Part shown: one piece after another, positions 38,064-46,813 of the stretch
Position numbering within the stretch: the first letter of the stretch is position 1
How the letters are laid out: every line of letters begins with the position of its first letter
Source of the DNA: Shewanella maritima
GTDB taxonomy: Bacteria; Pseudomonadota; Gammaproteobacteria; Enterobacterales; Shewanellaceae
Reading direction: 5' to 3'
DNA length: 64,000 bases
NCBI RefSeq assembly: GCF_004295345.1
Contig: NZ_CP036200.1
Span: forward strand, 3,969,501-4,033,500
Position numbers and translations under genes: made by a program
The notes under the pieces: generated by a model
What the model was told of the DNA's origin: nothing
Seen by the model: only the letters and a program-made list of their open reading frames with translations
The model's database searches: none

Positions 38064-39054
38064 ATTCATCACGCTCATTGTTTAACGGATAATGGCAGGC
38101 AAAGTAGCGATCTTTTTGATGGCTTAAGTAAGGTTGCTGCACACACTTGCGCTGGGCTTCAGGGCAGCGCGGCCCTAATCGGCATCCTGCGGGTAAATGG
38201 TGCAAAGATGCAGATGAACCTGGCAAGCTAGGAAGTAAAGCTTTATGGCGCATTTTACCTGTATGCTCTGGTAAATTCTTAAGTAGCGCATAGGTGTATG
38301 GATGGTATGGCTGGTCAACGATGGCTTGTGTTGGGCCAGACTCCATGACCTGACCACTATAAAGTACGGTTAGCTTGTCGCACCATTTAGTCAGCGTTTC
38401 CAGCTCATGGCTGATCAATAAAATTGACACATCTTGCAGTTGGTTTAGCTGTGACAGTAAGCGATAAATCTGTGCCTGCATACTGACTTCCATGGAGTTG
38501 GTAGGCTCGTCGGCAATCAGCAGTTTAGGGCGGTTAGCAACTGCCATAGCAATCATGACCTTTTGACATTCGCCGTCCGATAACTCCCAAGGGAAGCTGT
38601 TCATCAACTTCTTAGTGTGTTTAATGCCGACTTTATGTAGCCATTTTTCAGCGGTCTGCTGTACATCCTTGCTGCGTTTCCAAAAGGGCAGAGCTTTATT
38701 GGGTTTGATAGCCTCTAGTAACTGGCTGCCAACACTGCGAATGGGATCAAGGCTGGCAACTGGGTCTTGAAATATCATGGCGATTTCGCTGCCCATTAAC
38801 ATGCGGCGCTCTTTTGAGCTCATATCCATGAGATTGTTGCCATTCCACATCATGCGATCAGCTTTAATGCGCCAGTTAGGGCTGAGCACACCAAGGATCG
38901 CTTTAGCGAGAAGGGTGCGCCCTGAGCCAGATTCGCCCACAAGTCCATGTACCTCACCATTGTTTAAGGTTAGGCTAACTTTTTCGAGCACTTTTACCAC
39001 ACCTTCGTCGGTATCTAGCTCAATGGTTAAGTTGCGAATATCCAGTAGTGGCAT
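38044..39054 (-). CDS. sapD: Peptide transport ATP-binding protein SapD
   Basis: A 336-residue ABC ATPase of the oligopeptide/nickel type. LLDIRNLTIELDTDEGVV opens the protein, Walker A is GESGSGRTLLA (Arg in place of the usual Lys, as known in SapD), the signature region is LSDGECQKVMIA, and Walker B is LLIADEPTNSME. The C-terminal cysteine-containing extension (CRLGPRCPEAQRKC) is usual for this subfamily. It is the fourth gene of sapABCDF and overlaps sapF. Confidence 0.94.
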   Translation of the reverse strand: MPLLDIRNLTIELDTDEGVVKVLEKVSLTLNNGEVHGLVGESGSGRTLLAKAILGVLSPNWRIKADRMMWNGNNLMDMSSKERRMLMGSEIAMIFQDPVASLDPIRSVGSQLLEAIKPNKALPFWKRSKDVQQTAEKWLHKVGIKHTKKLMNSFPWELSDGECQKVMIAMAVANRPKLLIADEPTNSMEVSMQAQIYRLLSQLNQLQDVSILLISHELETLTKWCDKLTVLYSGQVMESGPTQAIVDQPYHPYTYALLKNLPEHTGKMRHKALLPSLPGSSASLHHLPAGCRLGPRCPEAQRKCVQQPYLSHQKDRYFACHYPLNNERDEYDQPLT

Positions 39055-39056
39055 AA

Positions 39057-39947
39057 CTAGTTTCTTTTAGGTGCCAGCGCCGAGCGAAGCCCGTCACCAA
39101 CCAGGTTAATGGATAATACGGTAATTAAAATCGCAGCCCCTGGAATGGTAATCGTCCAAGGAGCCAGTAACAGGTTATCTAATCCTTGTGCCATCATTGC
39201 TCCCCATTCAGGGCTTGGTGCTTGAGCGCCGAGGCTTAAAAAGCCCAACGCGGCAACATCCAAAATCGCCGCTGAGATTGCCATTGTGACTTGAATAATT
39301 AGTACGTCCCAAACGTTGGGCATAATCACATACCAAAATATTTCAAAAGTATTGGCACCATCTAACCTTGCTGCGGTGACGTACTCTTTTTGTAGTTCAT
39401 CATGGACCGCCTGATGAATTGCGCGGATAAACTGCGGCACGAGTGCGATTCCCACAGCCCAAAACACATTGGTTAACCCTGGTCCCATTACAGCAACGAC
39501 CAGTATCGCCATCAGAAGTGATGGAATAGACAATAGTGCATCAAACAGGTGGCCTAAAATACTCGACTTAAGCCCGGTCATCATGCCTGAAATAGCACCA
39601 ATAATGGAGCCTATAGTGAGTGATACCAATACTATGAGTAACGACATACCAAAGGTTAGCTGCACACCGTGTAATACGCGGCTAAAAATATCGCGACCTA
39701 AATCATCCGTTCCAAAAAAGAACTCTACTGAGCCTGTTTGGTCCCACGATGGTGGCATCAAAATAGCATGTGAGTGCTGCGCTTCAGGAGAGTATGGCGC
39801 AATGAATGGCGCAAGTATGGTTAGTAGAACAAGAAACCCAACAATCCATAAGCCAACCAGTGCAAATGGGTTGTCAACGAAGGCTTGCCAAATGCGCCCG
39901 AGTGGCGTCATCTTGCGCTCTTCATGGAGTTGACTAATTAGACGCAT
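39057..39947 (-). CDS. sapC: Peptide transport permease SapC
   Basis: A 296-residue inner-membrane permease of the ABC importer with about six helices, a DppC-like N-terminal region (PLGRIWQAFVDNPFALVGLW) and the EAA loop (VTAARLDGANTFEIFWYVIMPN). It pairs with SapB to form the channel. It overlaps the end of sapB by 14 bases and ends 2 bases before sapD. Confidence 0.95.
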   Translation of the reverse strand: MRLISQLHEERKMTPLGRIWQAFVDNPFALVGLWIVGFLVLLTILAPFIAPYSPEAQHSHAILMPPSWDQTGSVEFFFGTDDLGRDIFSRVLHGVQLTFGMSLLIVLVSLTIGSIIGAISGMMTGLKSSILGHLFDALLSIPSLLMAILVVAVMGPGLTNVFWAVGIALVPQFIRAIHQAVHDELQKEYVTAARLDGANTFEIFWYVIMPNVWDVLIIQVTMAISAAILDVAALGFLSLGAQAPSPEWGAMMAQGLDNLLLAPWTITIPGAAILITVLSINLVGDGLRSALAPKRN

Positions 39948-40965
39948 ACAACTCCTTTCGACTTACAGGGTTAATCGCCGCATGGATAAACTCAATCAAA
40001 ATGCTCATAGCAATAATCAGTAGCGATACCGACAAAATGCCTGCCTGAATGACAGTATAATCACGCTGATAAATACCAGAAATGAGCCAGTTGCCAACCC
40101 CAGGCCAGGAGAAAATCATCTCAACAATAATGCCGTAACTGGCAAAGGTGCCTAGCATGAGACCAATACTCTTGAGTACCGGAATGAGCGCATTGGGCAG
40201 CGCATGGCGAATAAGAATGCGTGATGTTCGTAAGCCTCGCGCCTCGGCTGCGCGAATGTAGGGTTGCTCCATCACGGTTTTCAGCGCCTGACGGGTGATA
40301 CGCGTTACCATAGTGAAGGGCAGTACCGCTAAGGTGATAGCGGGCAAAATGAGATGCATCACTGCATCTTTAAATGCCGCCATTGCATAGTTGCTATCTA
40401 GCAATAAGGTGTCGATAAGCATGATGCCGGTGACTGGCGGAATATCGTAAAGCAAGTTGATTTGCCCCGACGTTGGCAGCCAATTAAGGTTAACGCCAAA
40501 CCAGAGTAGCAGGGTTAAACCTAACCAAAACACCGGCACTGAGTAGCCGGTTAAAGTAAGGGTTAAAATCAATCTTTGCAGTAATTTGTTTTTGGTCAGT
40601 GCGGCGAACATACCCAGCGGTACGCCAAACACCATGGCAATGAGGCCGGCAACAAAAGCAAGCTCAAACGAAGCGGGTAGCACGCTAATTAGCTCAGCTG
40701 CTACATCTTGTTGTGAGTTAACCGACACTCCAAGGTTGCCAGAAAGTCGCTGGGAAATGTAAGCGATAAATTGGTTTAAACTGCCGCTTTCTAGTTGGTA
40801 GTCATGGGTTATTTGCTCAAGCTGCACGGCATTAGGTGCAGTGATACCGCTTAATGCAGTTGGCTTTTCGACAGGAAACAAGCCAGTAGCTACAAACAAC
40901 ACGCCGAGCAATACTAGCGAAGTCGCGAAAAACAAATTGATGCGTCTAAACAAATAACGCCACAT
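39934..40965 (-). CDS. sapB: Peptide transport permease SapB
   Basis: A 343-residue inner-membrane permease with six hydrophobic helices and the DppB-type EAA loop (YIRAAEARGLRTSRILIRHALPN). It starts one base inside the sapA stop (TAATG), so translation is coupled. With SapC it forms the membrane channel of the Sap importer, linked in other bacteria to antimicrobial-peptide resistance and to potassium uptake. Confidence 0.95.
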   Translation of the reverse strand: MWRYLFRRINLFFATSLVLLGVLFVATGLFPVEKPTALSGITAPNAVQLEQITHDYQLESGSLNQFIAYISQRLSGNLGVSVNSQQDVAAELISVLPASFELAFVAGLIAMVFGVPLGMFAALTKNKLLQRLILTLTLTGYSVPVFWLGLTLLLWFGVNLNWLPTSGQINLLYDIPPVTGIMLIDTLLLDSNYAMAAFKDAVMHLILPAITLAVLPFTMVTRITRQALKTVMEQPYIRAAEARGLRTSRILIRHALPNALIPVLKSIGLMLGTFASYGIIVEMIFSWPGVGNWLISGIYQRDYTVIQAGILSVSLLIIAMSILIEFIHAAINPVSRKELYASN

Positions 40966-42626
40966 TACTGCTGTTCCTCCTCAAGACGCTGTTCCTCTAC
41001 AATGTCCTGCTCTTGCACCATGAGCTGCTTAGCATTGGCAAACGAAATGCCGCCATAAGGTCTTATCTGTAAATTAGTGATGCTTTTGTTGTGTAGCACC
41101 ATTTTTTGCGCGTGAGCAATAGGAACAATCGGTACTCTATCTGCAATAATCGCTTCGGCTGACTGAAAGTAAACTTTTCGGTCTGGCTGCTTGGTTAGGC
41201 TGCTTGCCAGTGATAGCAGGTGATCAAAGCCATTGTCACACCAGCGTGAATAGTTGTTATTAGAGCGCAGGGCGCTGCAGCTCAGTACTGGGCTAAAGAA
41301 GTTATCTGGGTCGTTATTGTCAGCGTTCCAACCAATCAGCACGGAATCATAGTTAGCCTCGCTGAGTTTTTGGGTAAACACGCTCCAGTCATAGCTGATG
41401 ATGTTAGTGCTAACGCCAATTTGGGCCAGATCTTCTTGCATTAATTCTGCCATCTTAACTGCATTGGGATTGTAGGCTCGTGCCACAGGCATTGCCCAAA
41501 TATCGATGCTAAGTTGTTTAACGTTGGCTTCATCTAGTAATGCTTTGGCTTTTTGCGGGTTGTACTCATTGGGCTCATAAATTTTTGAGTAAGCCCAGGA
41601 TGCAGGTGGCAGCAAGCCGGTCGCTTCAACTGCGGTGTTGTTGTATACCAAATCGAGGATTTTTTGTTTATCAATTGCGTGGGATAACGCTTGTCTCACA
41701 CGTAAATCATCAAACGGCGGCTTTTGGGTGTTAAACGCCCAAAACGCCACATTGAGTCCTGGCGAGCTATCTACGCGAATATCTTGTTGCTGTTTTAACA
41801 CTGCAAGCTCAGCAGGTTTTGGCAGCGCGGAGACATTACAGTCACCAGTGATTAGCTTGGTTAGTCTCGCGGTGCTATTTGTGGTGATGTCATACACCAG
41901 TTGCTCGGCAGCGACCTTCTCACCCCAAAAACTCACATGGGGCTTAAAGCGAATATGATCGTTTTTAACGTATTTATGTAATTTGTACGGTCCTGTGCCA
42001 ATGGCGAAAAAATCGAGCTCTTCGGCGCGCTGATTATCCAGTAGGTATTGACCATATTCAGCGGACAGAATCACCGCAAAATCGGTGGCAAGGTTAAACA
42101 AAAAGCTGGCATCGCTGCGATTTAGATGAAACACCACCTCAAAGTCGTTCACTTTTTCAATGCGGCTGACTAAGCCAGATAAATTAATACTTTGAAAATA
42201 AGGGTAGCCAGTGCGGCTCACATCATGAAAAGGGTGGTTGTAGTCGATAACACGCTCAAAAGAGAACAATACGTCATCGGCATTGAAGTAACGGCTAGGT
42301 GAGAAATGATTGTTGTCATGAAAGGTGACATTTTCTCTTAACCAGAAGCGGTAACTGAGGCCGTCATCTGACACTTGCCAGCGCGTAGCTAGCTCGCTTT
42401 CAAACTCTTTAGTTGTTGCGCTGTAGCCAATTAAACGGTTATAGATTTGATGTGAAGTGGCATCAATCGTTGTACCTGAGGTCACTAACTGGGGGTTAAA
42501 GCTCTCTGGGTTACCTTCACTGCAATAAACAATACCCGTAGGAAGTTGTGGTTCACTACAGCCAGATGTCAGCATCAGGCCGGCAGATGAAATAAAAAAC
42601 AACCAAGGTTTGAATAGCTTTAGCAT
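40965..42626 (-). CDS. sapA: Peptide transport periplasmic protein SapA (lipoprotein)
   Basis: A 553-residue solute-binding protein of family 5. Residues 1-23 form a lipoprotein signal ending LTSGC. The mature part starts SEPQLPTGIVYCSEGNPESF and holds family segments such as GTGPYKLHKY and VRQALSHAIDKQKIL. The last 20 residues are rich in Glu and Gln. It is the first gene of the sapABCDF operon. E. coli SapA is a soluble periplasmic protein, so the lipid anchor is worth noting. Confidence 0.93.
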   Translation of the reverse strand: MLKLFKPWLFFISSAGLMLTSGCSEPQLPTGIVYCSEGNPESFNPQLVTSGTTIDATSHQIYNRLIGYSATTKEFESELATRWQVSDDGLSYRFWLRENVTFHDNNHFSPSRYFNADDVLFSFERVIDYNHPFHDVSRTGYPYFQSINLSGLVSRIEKVNDFEVVFHLNRSDASFLFNLATDFAVILSAEYGQYLLDNQRAEELDFFAIGTGPYKLHKYVKNDHIRFKPHVSFWGEKVAAEQLVYDITTNSTARLTKLITGDCNVSALPKPAELAVLKQQQDIRVDSSPGLNVAFWAFNTQKPPFDDLRVRQALSHAIDKQKILDLVYNNTAVEATGLLPPASWAYSKIYEPNEYNPQKAKALLDEANVKQLSIDIWAMPVARAYNPNAVKMAELMQEDLAQIGVSTNIISYDWSVFTQKLSEANYDSVLIGWNADNNDPDNFFSPVLSCSALRSNNNYSRWCDNGFDHLLSLASSLTKQPDRKVYFQSAEAIIADRVPIVPIAHAQKMVLHNKSITNLQIRPYGGISFANAKQLMVQEQDIVEEQRLEEEQQ

Positions 42627-42755
42627 GCGCGTGCGTTTTGTATACGTTAAGGCAGTTATTCTAACAGTGTAAACAACATAGGGGCAATTGCCCCCATATT
42701 AATTTGCTTATTGCTGTTAAAAGCTGCAGTTGTGTAATGTTATAGATAGTGACAG

Positions 42756-43835
42756 TTATGCTTTATCTAGCAAGTTGTATTTTTTCAAAATACCCCGCAG
42801 TTGGTGGTAACTTAGCCCCAGTAACTCAGCAGTTTTCTTTTGATTAAATTGTCCTTCAGCTAAGGCTTGTTGCAGTAAGCTTATTTCTTGTTGCTCTGTG
42901 TGCTCTTTAAAGTTCAGCGGGAAGCTAACTGCTGCTGGCGCTTGTTGTTTTTCGCTTGGCTCTTGAGTTGTTGCAGCCGGTTCGTTGGTTTCTGTTACTG
43001 CAACTGGCACTTGCGCTTGGCGCTCAATGGTTTTAACGCGTTTTTTAGGTCGATATGGTGAGGCAAAAGGGTCGAGGACGATGTTTTGGATCTCTTGCCC
43101 TTCTGAGCCTTCACGGTAAACGCTGCGTTCAACGACGTTTTTAAGCTCACGAATATTGCCAGGCCACGAGTGGATCATTAGCTGCTCAGTGGCGAGCGGG
43201 CTAAATCCGCCAAAAAAGTCTAATCCAAGTTGACGTGCCATATTGATTGCGAAGTATTCGGCAAGCTCCATAATATCTTCGGTGCGATTACGCAGCGGCG
43301 GCAAGGTGATCACATCAAAAGCTAGGCGGTCGAGTAAGTCAGCACGAAACTCACCATTTTCAGCTAGTGACGGCAAGTCTTCGTTAGCGGCGCAAATAAG
43401 GCGCACGTCAGTTTGCACTGTTTTGCTGCCGCCAACACGTTCAAACTCTCCGTATTCGATTACCCGAAGTAGCTTTTCTTGGATCAAACCAGACGTGTTT
43501 GCTAATTCATCTAAAAATAACGTGCCGCCATCAGCGCGCTCAAAGCGGCCTTCGTGTTTACCTTTAGCCCCCGTAAACGCACCTGATTCATGACCAAATA
43601 GCTCACTTTCAAGTAAGTTTTCGCTTAATGATGAACAGTTCAGCTTGATAAAACTTTGATCCCATCTTGCTGATAAATAATGTAGTCTTTCTGCTATTAG
43701 CTCTTTACCCGTACCACGTTCACCAATAATCAGAACGGGTTTAGACAGAGGGGCAATCTTTGACACATGCTCTAGTACTTCCAATAGAGCATTGGACTGG
43801 CCGATGAGGTTATCTTGTTGAAATTGTTTACTCAC
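42756..43835 (-). CDS. pspF: Psp operon transcriptional activator PspF
   Basis: A 359-residue sigma-54 enhancer-binding protein without an N-terminal receiver domain, as is normal for PspF, which PspA holds inactive. Walker A is GERGTGKE, the GAFTGA loop is in HESGAFTGAKGKHEGRFE, Walker B is GGTLFLDELA, and the C-terminal Fis-type helix-turn-helix reads NQKKTAELLGLSYHQLRGIL. A Pro/Ala/Glu-rich linker lies between. It is divergent from pspABC and shares its control region. Confidence 0.95.
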   Translation of the reverse strand: MSKQFQQDNLIGQSNALLEVLEHVSKIAPLSKPVLIIGERGTGKELIAERLHYLSARWDQSFIKLNCSSLSENLLESELFGHESGAFTGAKGKHEGRFERADGGTLFLDELANTSGLIQEKLLRVIEYGEFERVGGSKTVQTDVRLICAANEDLPSLAENGEFRADLLDRLAFDVITLPPLRNRTEDIMELAEYFAINMARQLGLDFFGGFSPLATEQLMIHSWPGNIRELKNVVERSVYREGSEGQEIQNIVLDPFASPYRPKKRVKTIERQAQVPVAVTETNEPAATTQEPSEKQQAPAAVSFPLNFKEHTEQQEISLLQQALAEGQFNQKKTAELLGLSYHQLRGILKKYNLLDKA

Positions 43836-43953
43836 TGGGTGTTAGTCTTTTACGCTAATAAGTGGTGAAAATCATAATAGATGGCTAACCGTACAATTGA
43901 AAGAAAAACTTTAAATATCACCTAACATGTTGATTTTAATTAAATACTAAAAC

Positions 43954-43972
43954 TTGGCACGGTTAATGAATT
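43954..43972 (+). promoter_or_regulatory. Sigma-54-type promoter of pspA
   Basis: TTGGCACGGTTAATGAATT has the -24 TGGCACG element exactly and the correct 10-base distance to the -12 dinucleotide, which is GA here (E. coli pspA has GT, the consensus is GC). It lies 38 bases before the pspA start and downstream of a region where PspF would bind. Confidence 0.75.
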
Positions 43973-44009
43973 AAGTTTTACGACATCAACATAACCTGAG
44001 GAACTTATT

Positions 44010-44693
44010 ATGGGAATCTTTTCTCGCTTTGCAGATATCGTAAATTCAAATATCAGCGCTTTACTCGATAAGGCTGAAGATCCAGAAAAAATGGTTCGCC
44101 TTATCATCCAAGAAATGGAAGACACCTTAGTTGAAGTACGCTCAACTTCAGCAAAAGTGTTAGCTGAAAAGAAAGAACTACTGCGCCGCATTGGTAAAGT
44201 GCAACAGCAGGTTCAAGACTGGCAAGCAAAAGCTGAACTAGCACTGTCGAAAGACCGTGAAGATTTAGCAAAAGCGGCACTAATGGAAAAGCAAAAAACC
44301 GTAACCTTGCTTGAAACATTAGAAATGGAGCTACAAGTAGTTGAAGAGCATATCACGCGTCTAAAAGACGAAGTTGCACAACTACAAGAGAAGCTAAATG
44401 ATGCGCGTGCTCGTCAAAAGACCATCATTATGCGTAATCAAACTGCGACTTCGCGCCTTGAAGTAAAAAAGCAGCTTGATTCAAGCAAAATTGATGATGC
44501 GATGCTTAAGTTTGAGCAATATGAGCGCCGCGTTGAAGGTTTAGAAGCGCAAGTTGAGTCTTACGATGTAGGTAAGAAGAACACCTTAGCCGATGAGTTT
44601 GCTGCATTAGAAGCTGAAGACTCTATCAATGACGAGTTGGCAGCACTTAAAGCCAAGGTGAAATCTAAAAAATCAACTAAAACTGAAGCTTAA
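44010..44693 (+). CDS. pspA: Phage shock protein A
   Basis: A 227-residue coiled-coil protein (E. coli 222) of the ESCRT-III-like PspA/Vipp1 family. It opens MGIFSRFADIVNSNISALLDKAEDPEKMVRLIIQEMED, an amphipathic membrane-binding helix and first hairpin, then continues as long charged helices. It binds PspF to repress the operon and, on membrane stress, moves to the inner membrane to stabilise it. First gene of the operon, with gaggaa upstream. Confidence 0.97.
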   Translation: MGIFSRFADIVNSNISALLDKAEDPEKMVRLIIQEMEDTLVEVRSTSAKVLAEKKELLRRIGKVQQQVQDWQAKAELALSKDREDLAKAALMEKQKTVTLLETLEMELQVVEEHITRLKDEVAQLQEKLNDARARQKTIIMRNQTATSRLEVKKQLDSSKIDDAMLKFEQYERRVEGLEAQVESYDVGKKNTLADEFAALEAEDSINDELAALKAKVKSKKSTKTEA

Positions 44694-44710
44694 TTTTTTC
44701 GAGGTGAGTT

Positions 44711-44950
44711 ATGGATCTGGATCTACTTATTGCCCCAATTATCATTTTTCTAGTAGTTGTGGCGCCAATTTGGTTGATTCTTCATTATCGCAGTAAGCGA
44801 CAAGTGAGCCAGGGACTCACAGAGGAAGAATTTGCACAGTTAAACGAGCTAATTGACCAAGCAGATAAAATGGGTCAACGCATTGAGACATTAGAAGCGA
44901 TTCTAGATTCTGAGTCTCCAGAGTGGAGGGCAAAACATGAGCACAACTAA
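44711..44950 (+). CDS. pspB: Phage shock protein B
   Basis: A 79-residue inner-membrane protein with one N-terminal helix (LLIAPIIIFLVVVAPIWLIL) and a helical, acidic cytoplasmic tail with EEEFAQLNELIDQADKMGQRI-like leucine spacing. It works with PspC as the membrane stress sensor. Its end overlaps pspC by 14 bases. Confidence 0.95.
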   Translation: MDLDLLIAPIIIFLVVVAPIWLILHYRSKRQVSQGLTEEEFAQLNELIDQADKMGQRIETLEAILDSESPEWRAKHEHN

Positions 44951-45329
44951 TGGTAGAACACTCTACCGTAACCCGACATCAGGGAAGATTGCCGGTGTTT
45001 GCGCAGGTATTGCTGACTACTTCAACTTTGAAACCTGGTTAGTGCGCGTATTAGCTGTTTCTATCTTCTTATTAGGTGGTTCGGGCTTTGTATTTATCAT
45101 CTATATTGCATTGTGGATGATACTTGATACCAAACCCTCTGAGGCGCAGCCAAAGCAAGCTTCAGATATCGAGTTAAAAAAGAAGGTATGGCAAGCTGGT
45201 GAACCAGCAAAAAAAGCACTGTTTGATGTTAATCGTAATTTCAGACAGTTGGAGATCCGCCTACAAAGATTAGAGCGACATGTCACCTCAGACAACTTTG
45301 ATCTAAAACGGCAAATCGACAATCTATAG
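44937..45329 (+). CDS. pspC: Phage shock protein C
   Basis: A 130-residue inner-membrane protein with the PspC signature TLYRNPTSGKIAGVCAGIAD and YFNFETWLVRVLAV, a membrane helix (VSIFLLGGSGFVFIIYIALWM region), and a charged C-terminal tail with a leucine-heptad stretch. It pairs with PspB to switch PspA off PspF. No pspD or pspE follows; ycjX comes next. Confidence 0.95.
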   Translation: MSTTNGRTLYRNPTSGKIAGVCAGIADYFNFETWLVRVLAVSIFLLGGSGFVFIIYIALWMILDTKPSEAQPKQASDIELKKKVWQAGEPAKKALFDVNRNFRQLEIRLQRLERHVTSDNFDLKRQIDNL

Positions 45330-45339
45330 TCATTCTAAT

Positions 45340-45366
45340 GGGCGGTTTATCCGCCCTTTGTTTTTA
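45340..45366 (+). terminator. Terminator between pspC and ycjX
   Basis: Perfect stem gggcgg-tttat-ccgccc followed by tttgttttt. It ends only 12 bases before ycjX, so ycjX-ycjF would be expressed by readthrough or from another promoter. Confidence 0.8.
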
Positions 45367-45377
45367 TAGGTATCTTA

Positions 45378-46805
45378 ATGAGTCTGCTTGACCGTTCGCT
45401 AAATAAACTGACTGCTCAAACTCAATCTCTTATCAATCGCACCACAGACCGCCATGTTCGCCTTGCGGTGACAGGCCTTTCTGGCGCAGGAAAAACTGCA
45501 TTTATTACTGGCCTTGTCAATCAAATGCTTAATAGCTGTGGCCCCTCACAAAATAAGCTACCGCTTTGGCAAGTCAGTCGTGAGTCACGACTGCTTGGGG
45601 TTAAGAAAACCCTGCAGCCAGATTTAGGTATTGCTAGCTTTGATTATCATGGCGCGCTAACCAGTTTGCAATCAGATACCCCTTTATGGCCAGCATCGAC
45701 CCGCAATATTACTGAGCTGCGTTTAGCTATTCGCTATCGCCCAGAGCAAGGCGTATTAGCCAAGCTAACCGATACCGCGACTTTGTATGTTGACATTATT
45801 GATTATCCAGGCGAATGGTTGCTTGATTTACCTATGATGCAACTAAGCTTTAGTCAGTGGTGTTTATCCCAGGCTAGCCGCACTGAGCTGCTTAAGCAAA
45901 GCGAGTATTATGAAGCCTTTAGCAAGCAGGCAAGTCAATTACCACTTAATGAGCAGGCAGATGAACAAGTGTTGAAGCAGCTTGCCGAGTTGTATCAAAC
46001 TTTGCTGGTGGATCTGGTGCGAAACAAAGGCTTTTATAATGCGCAGCCAGGAAGAATGCTATTACCGGGAGAGTTTGAAAACACACCATTACTCGCCTTT
46101 GTTCCATTGTTAGCGTTAAGCGATAGCGAGCATCAAAAGGCTAATGAATACGCTAGCGACAGCTATTACCAAGTGCTTAAGCAGCGATATCAGGAATACG
46201 TATCACAGGTGGTGAAACCGTTTTATCAAGATTATTTTTCAAAGTTTGACCGCCAAGTGGTCTTGGTCAATTGCTTGAGCGCGTTAAATAAAGGTCGTGG
46301 TCAATTTGATGATATGGGACAGGCGCTTAACCACATTTTACAAAGTTTCCAGTTTGGTCAATCGAGCCTATTACGGCGTTTGTTTTCACCCAAAATTGAT
46401 AAGTTACTTTTTTGCGCCAGTCAGGTGGATAGAGTGACGCGCGATCAACAAGGTAATCTGCTCAAGCTTCTCAATGACATGCTAAAACAGAGCCATCACC
46501 TAGCGACATTTGAGGGCTGTGATGTCGAAACCATGGCGATTAGCGCCATTAAGGCCACTAAACATGGCATGGTGAAAACCGCAAATGGTCAACAAGAAGT
46601 GGTGAATGGATTCACTAGAGATAACCAAAGTTTGACAGTGTATCCGGGCGAGGTGCCAAGTCGGTTACCTAAGACTGACTTTTGGCAACAGCAAGGTTTC
46701 AACTTTACTGAGTTTAACCCGCAGCCTGCTAGTAGTGATGGTCACTTTGATCACATTCGTCTTGATCATTTACTTGAGTACCTGCTCGGCGACAAGTTGT
46801 TATAG
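45378..46805 (+). CDS. ycjX: YcjX-like P-loop NTPase
   Basis: A 475-residue protein of the DUF463/YcjX family, commonly found beside psp genes and thought to belong to the same stress response. Walker A is AVTGLSGAGKTAFITGL at about residues 32-45, and DIIDYPGEWLLDLPMM and LFCASQVDRVTRDQ are further conserved segments. It is cytoplasmic or membrane-associated, with GTPase or ATPase activity expected but the exact role unknown. It is 8 bases before ycjF. Confidence 0.92.
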   Translation: MSLLDRSLNKLTAQTQSLINRTTDRHVRLAVTGLSGAGKTAFITGLVNQMLNSCGPSQNKLPLWQVSRESRLLGVKKTLQPDLGIASFDYHGALTSLQSDTPLWPASTRNITELRLAIRYRPEQGVLAKLTDTATLYVDIIDYPGEWLLDLPMMQLSFSQWCLSQASRTELLKQSEYYEAFSKQASQLPLNEQADEQVLKQLAELYQTLLVDLVRNKGFYNAQPGRMLLPGEFENTPLLAFVPLLALSDSEHQKANEYASDSYYQVLKQRYQEYVSQVVKPFYQDYFSKFDRQVVLVNCLSALNKGRGQFDDMGQALNHILQSFQFGQSSLLRRLFSPKIDKLLFCASQVDRVTRDQQGNLLKLLNDMLKQSHHLATFEGCDVETMAISAIKATKHGMVKTANGQQEVVNGFTRDNQSLTVYPGEVPSRLPKTDFWQQQGFNFTEFNPQPASSDGHFDHIRLDHLLEYLLGDKLL

Positions 46806-46813
46806 GTGTAGCG

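Noticed and set aside
39469..39933. Open frame of 154 codons on the plus strand inside sapC
   Set aside because: Antisense to a clear permease gene and with no recognisable domain.
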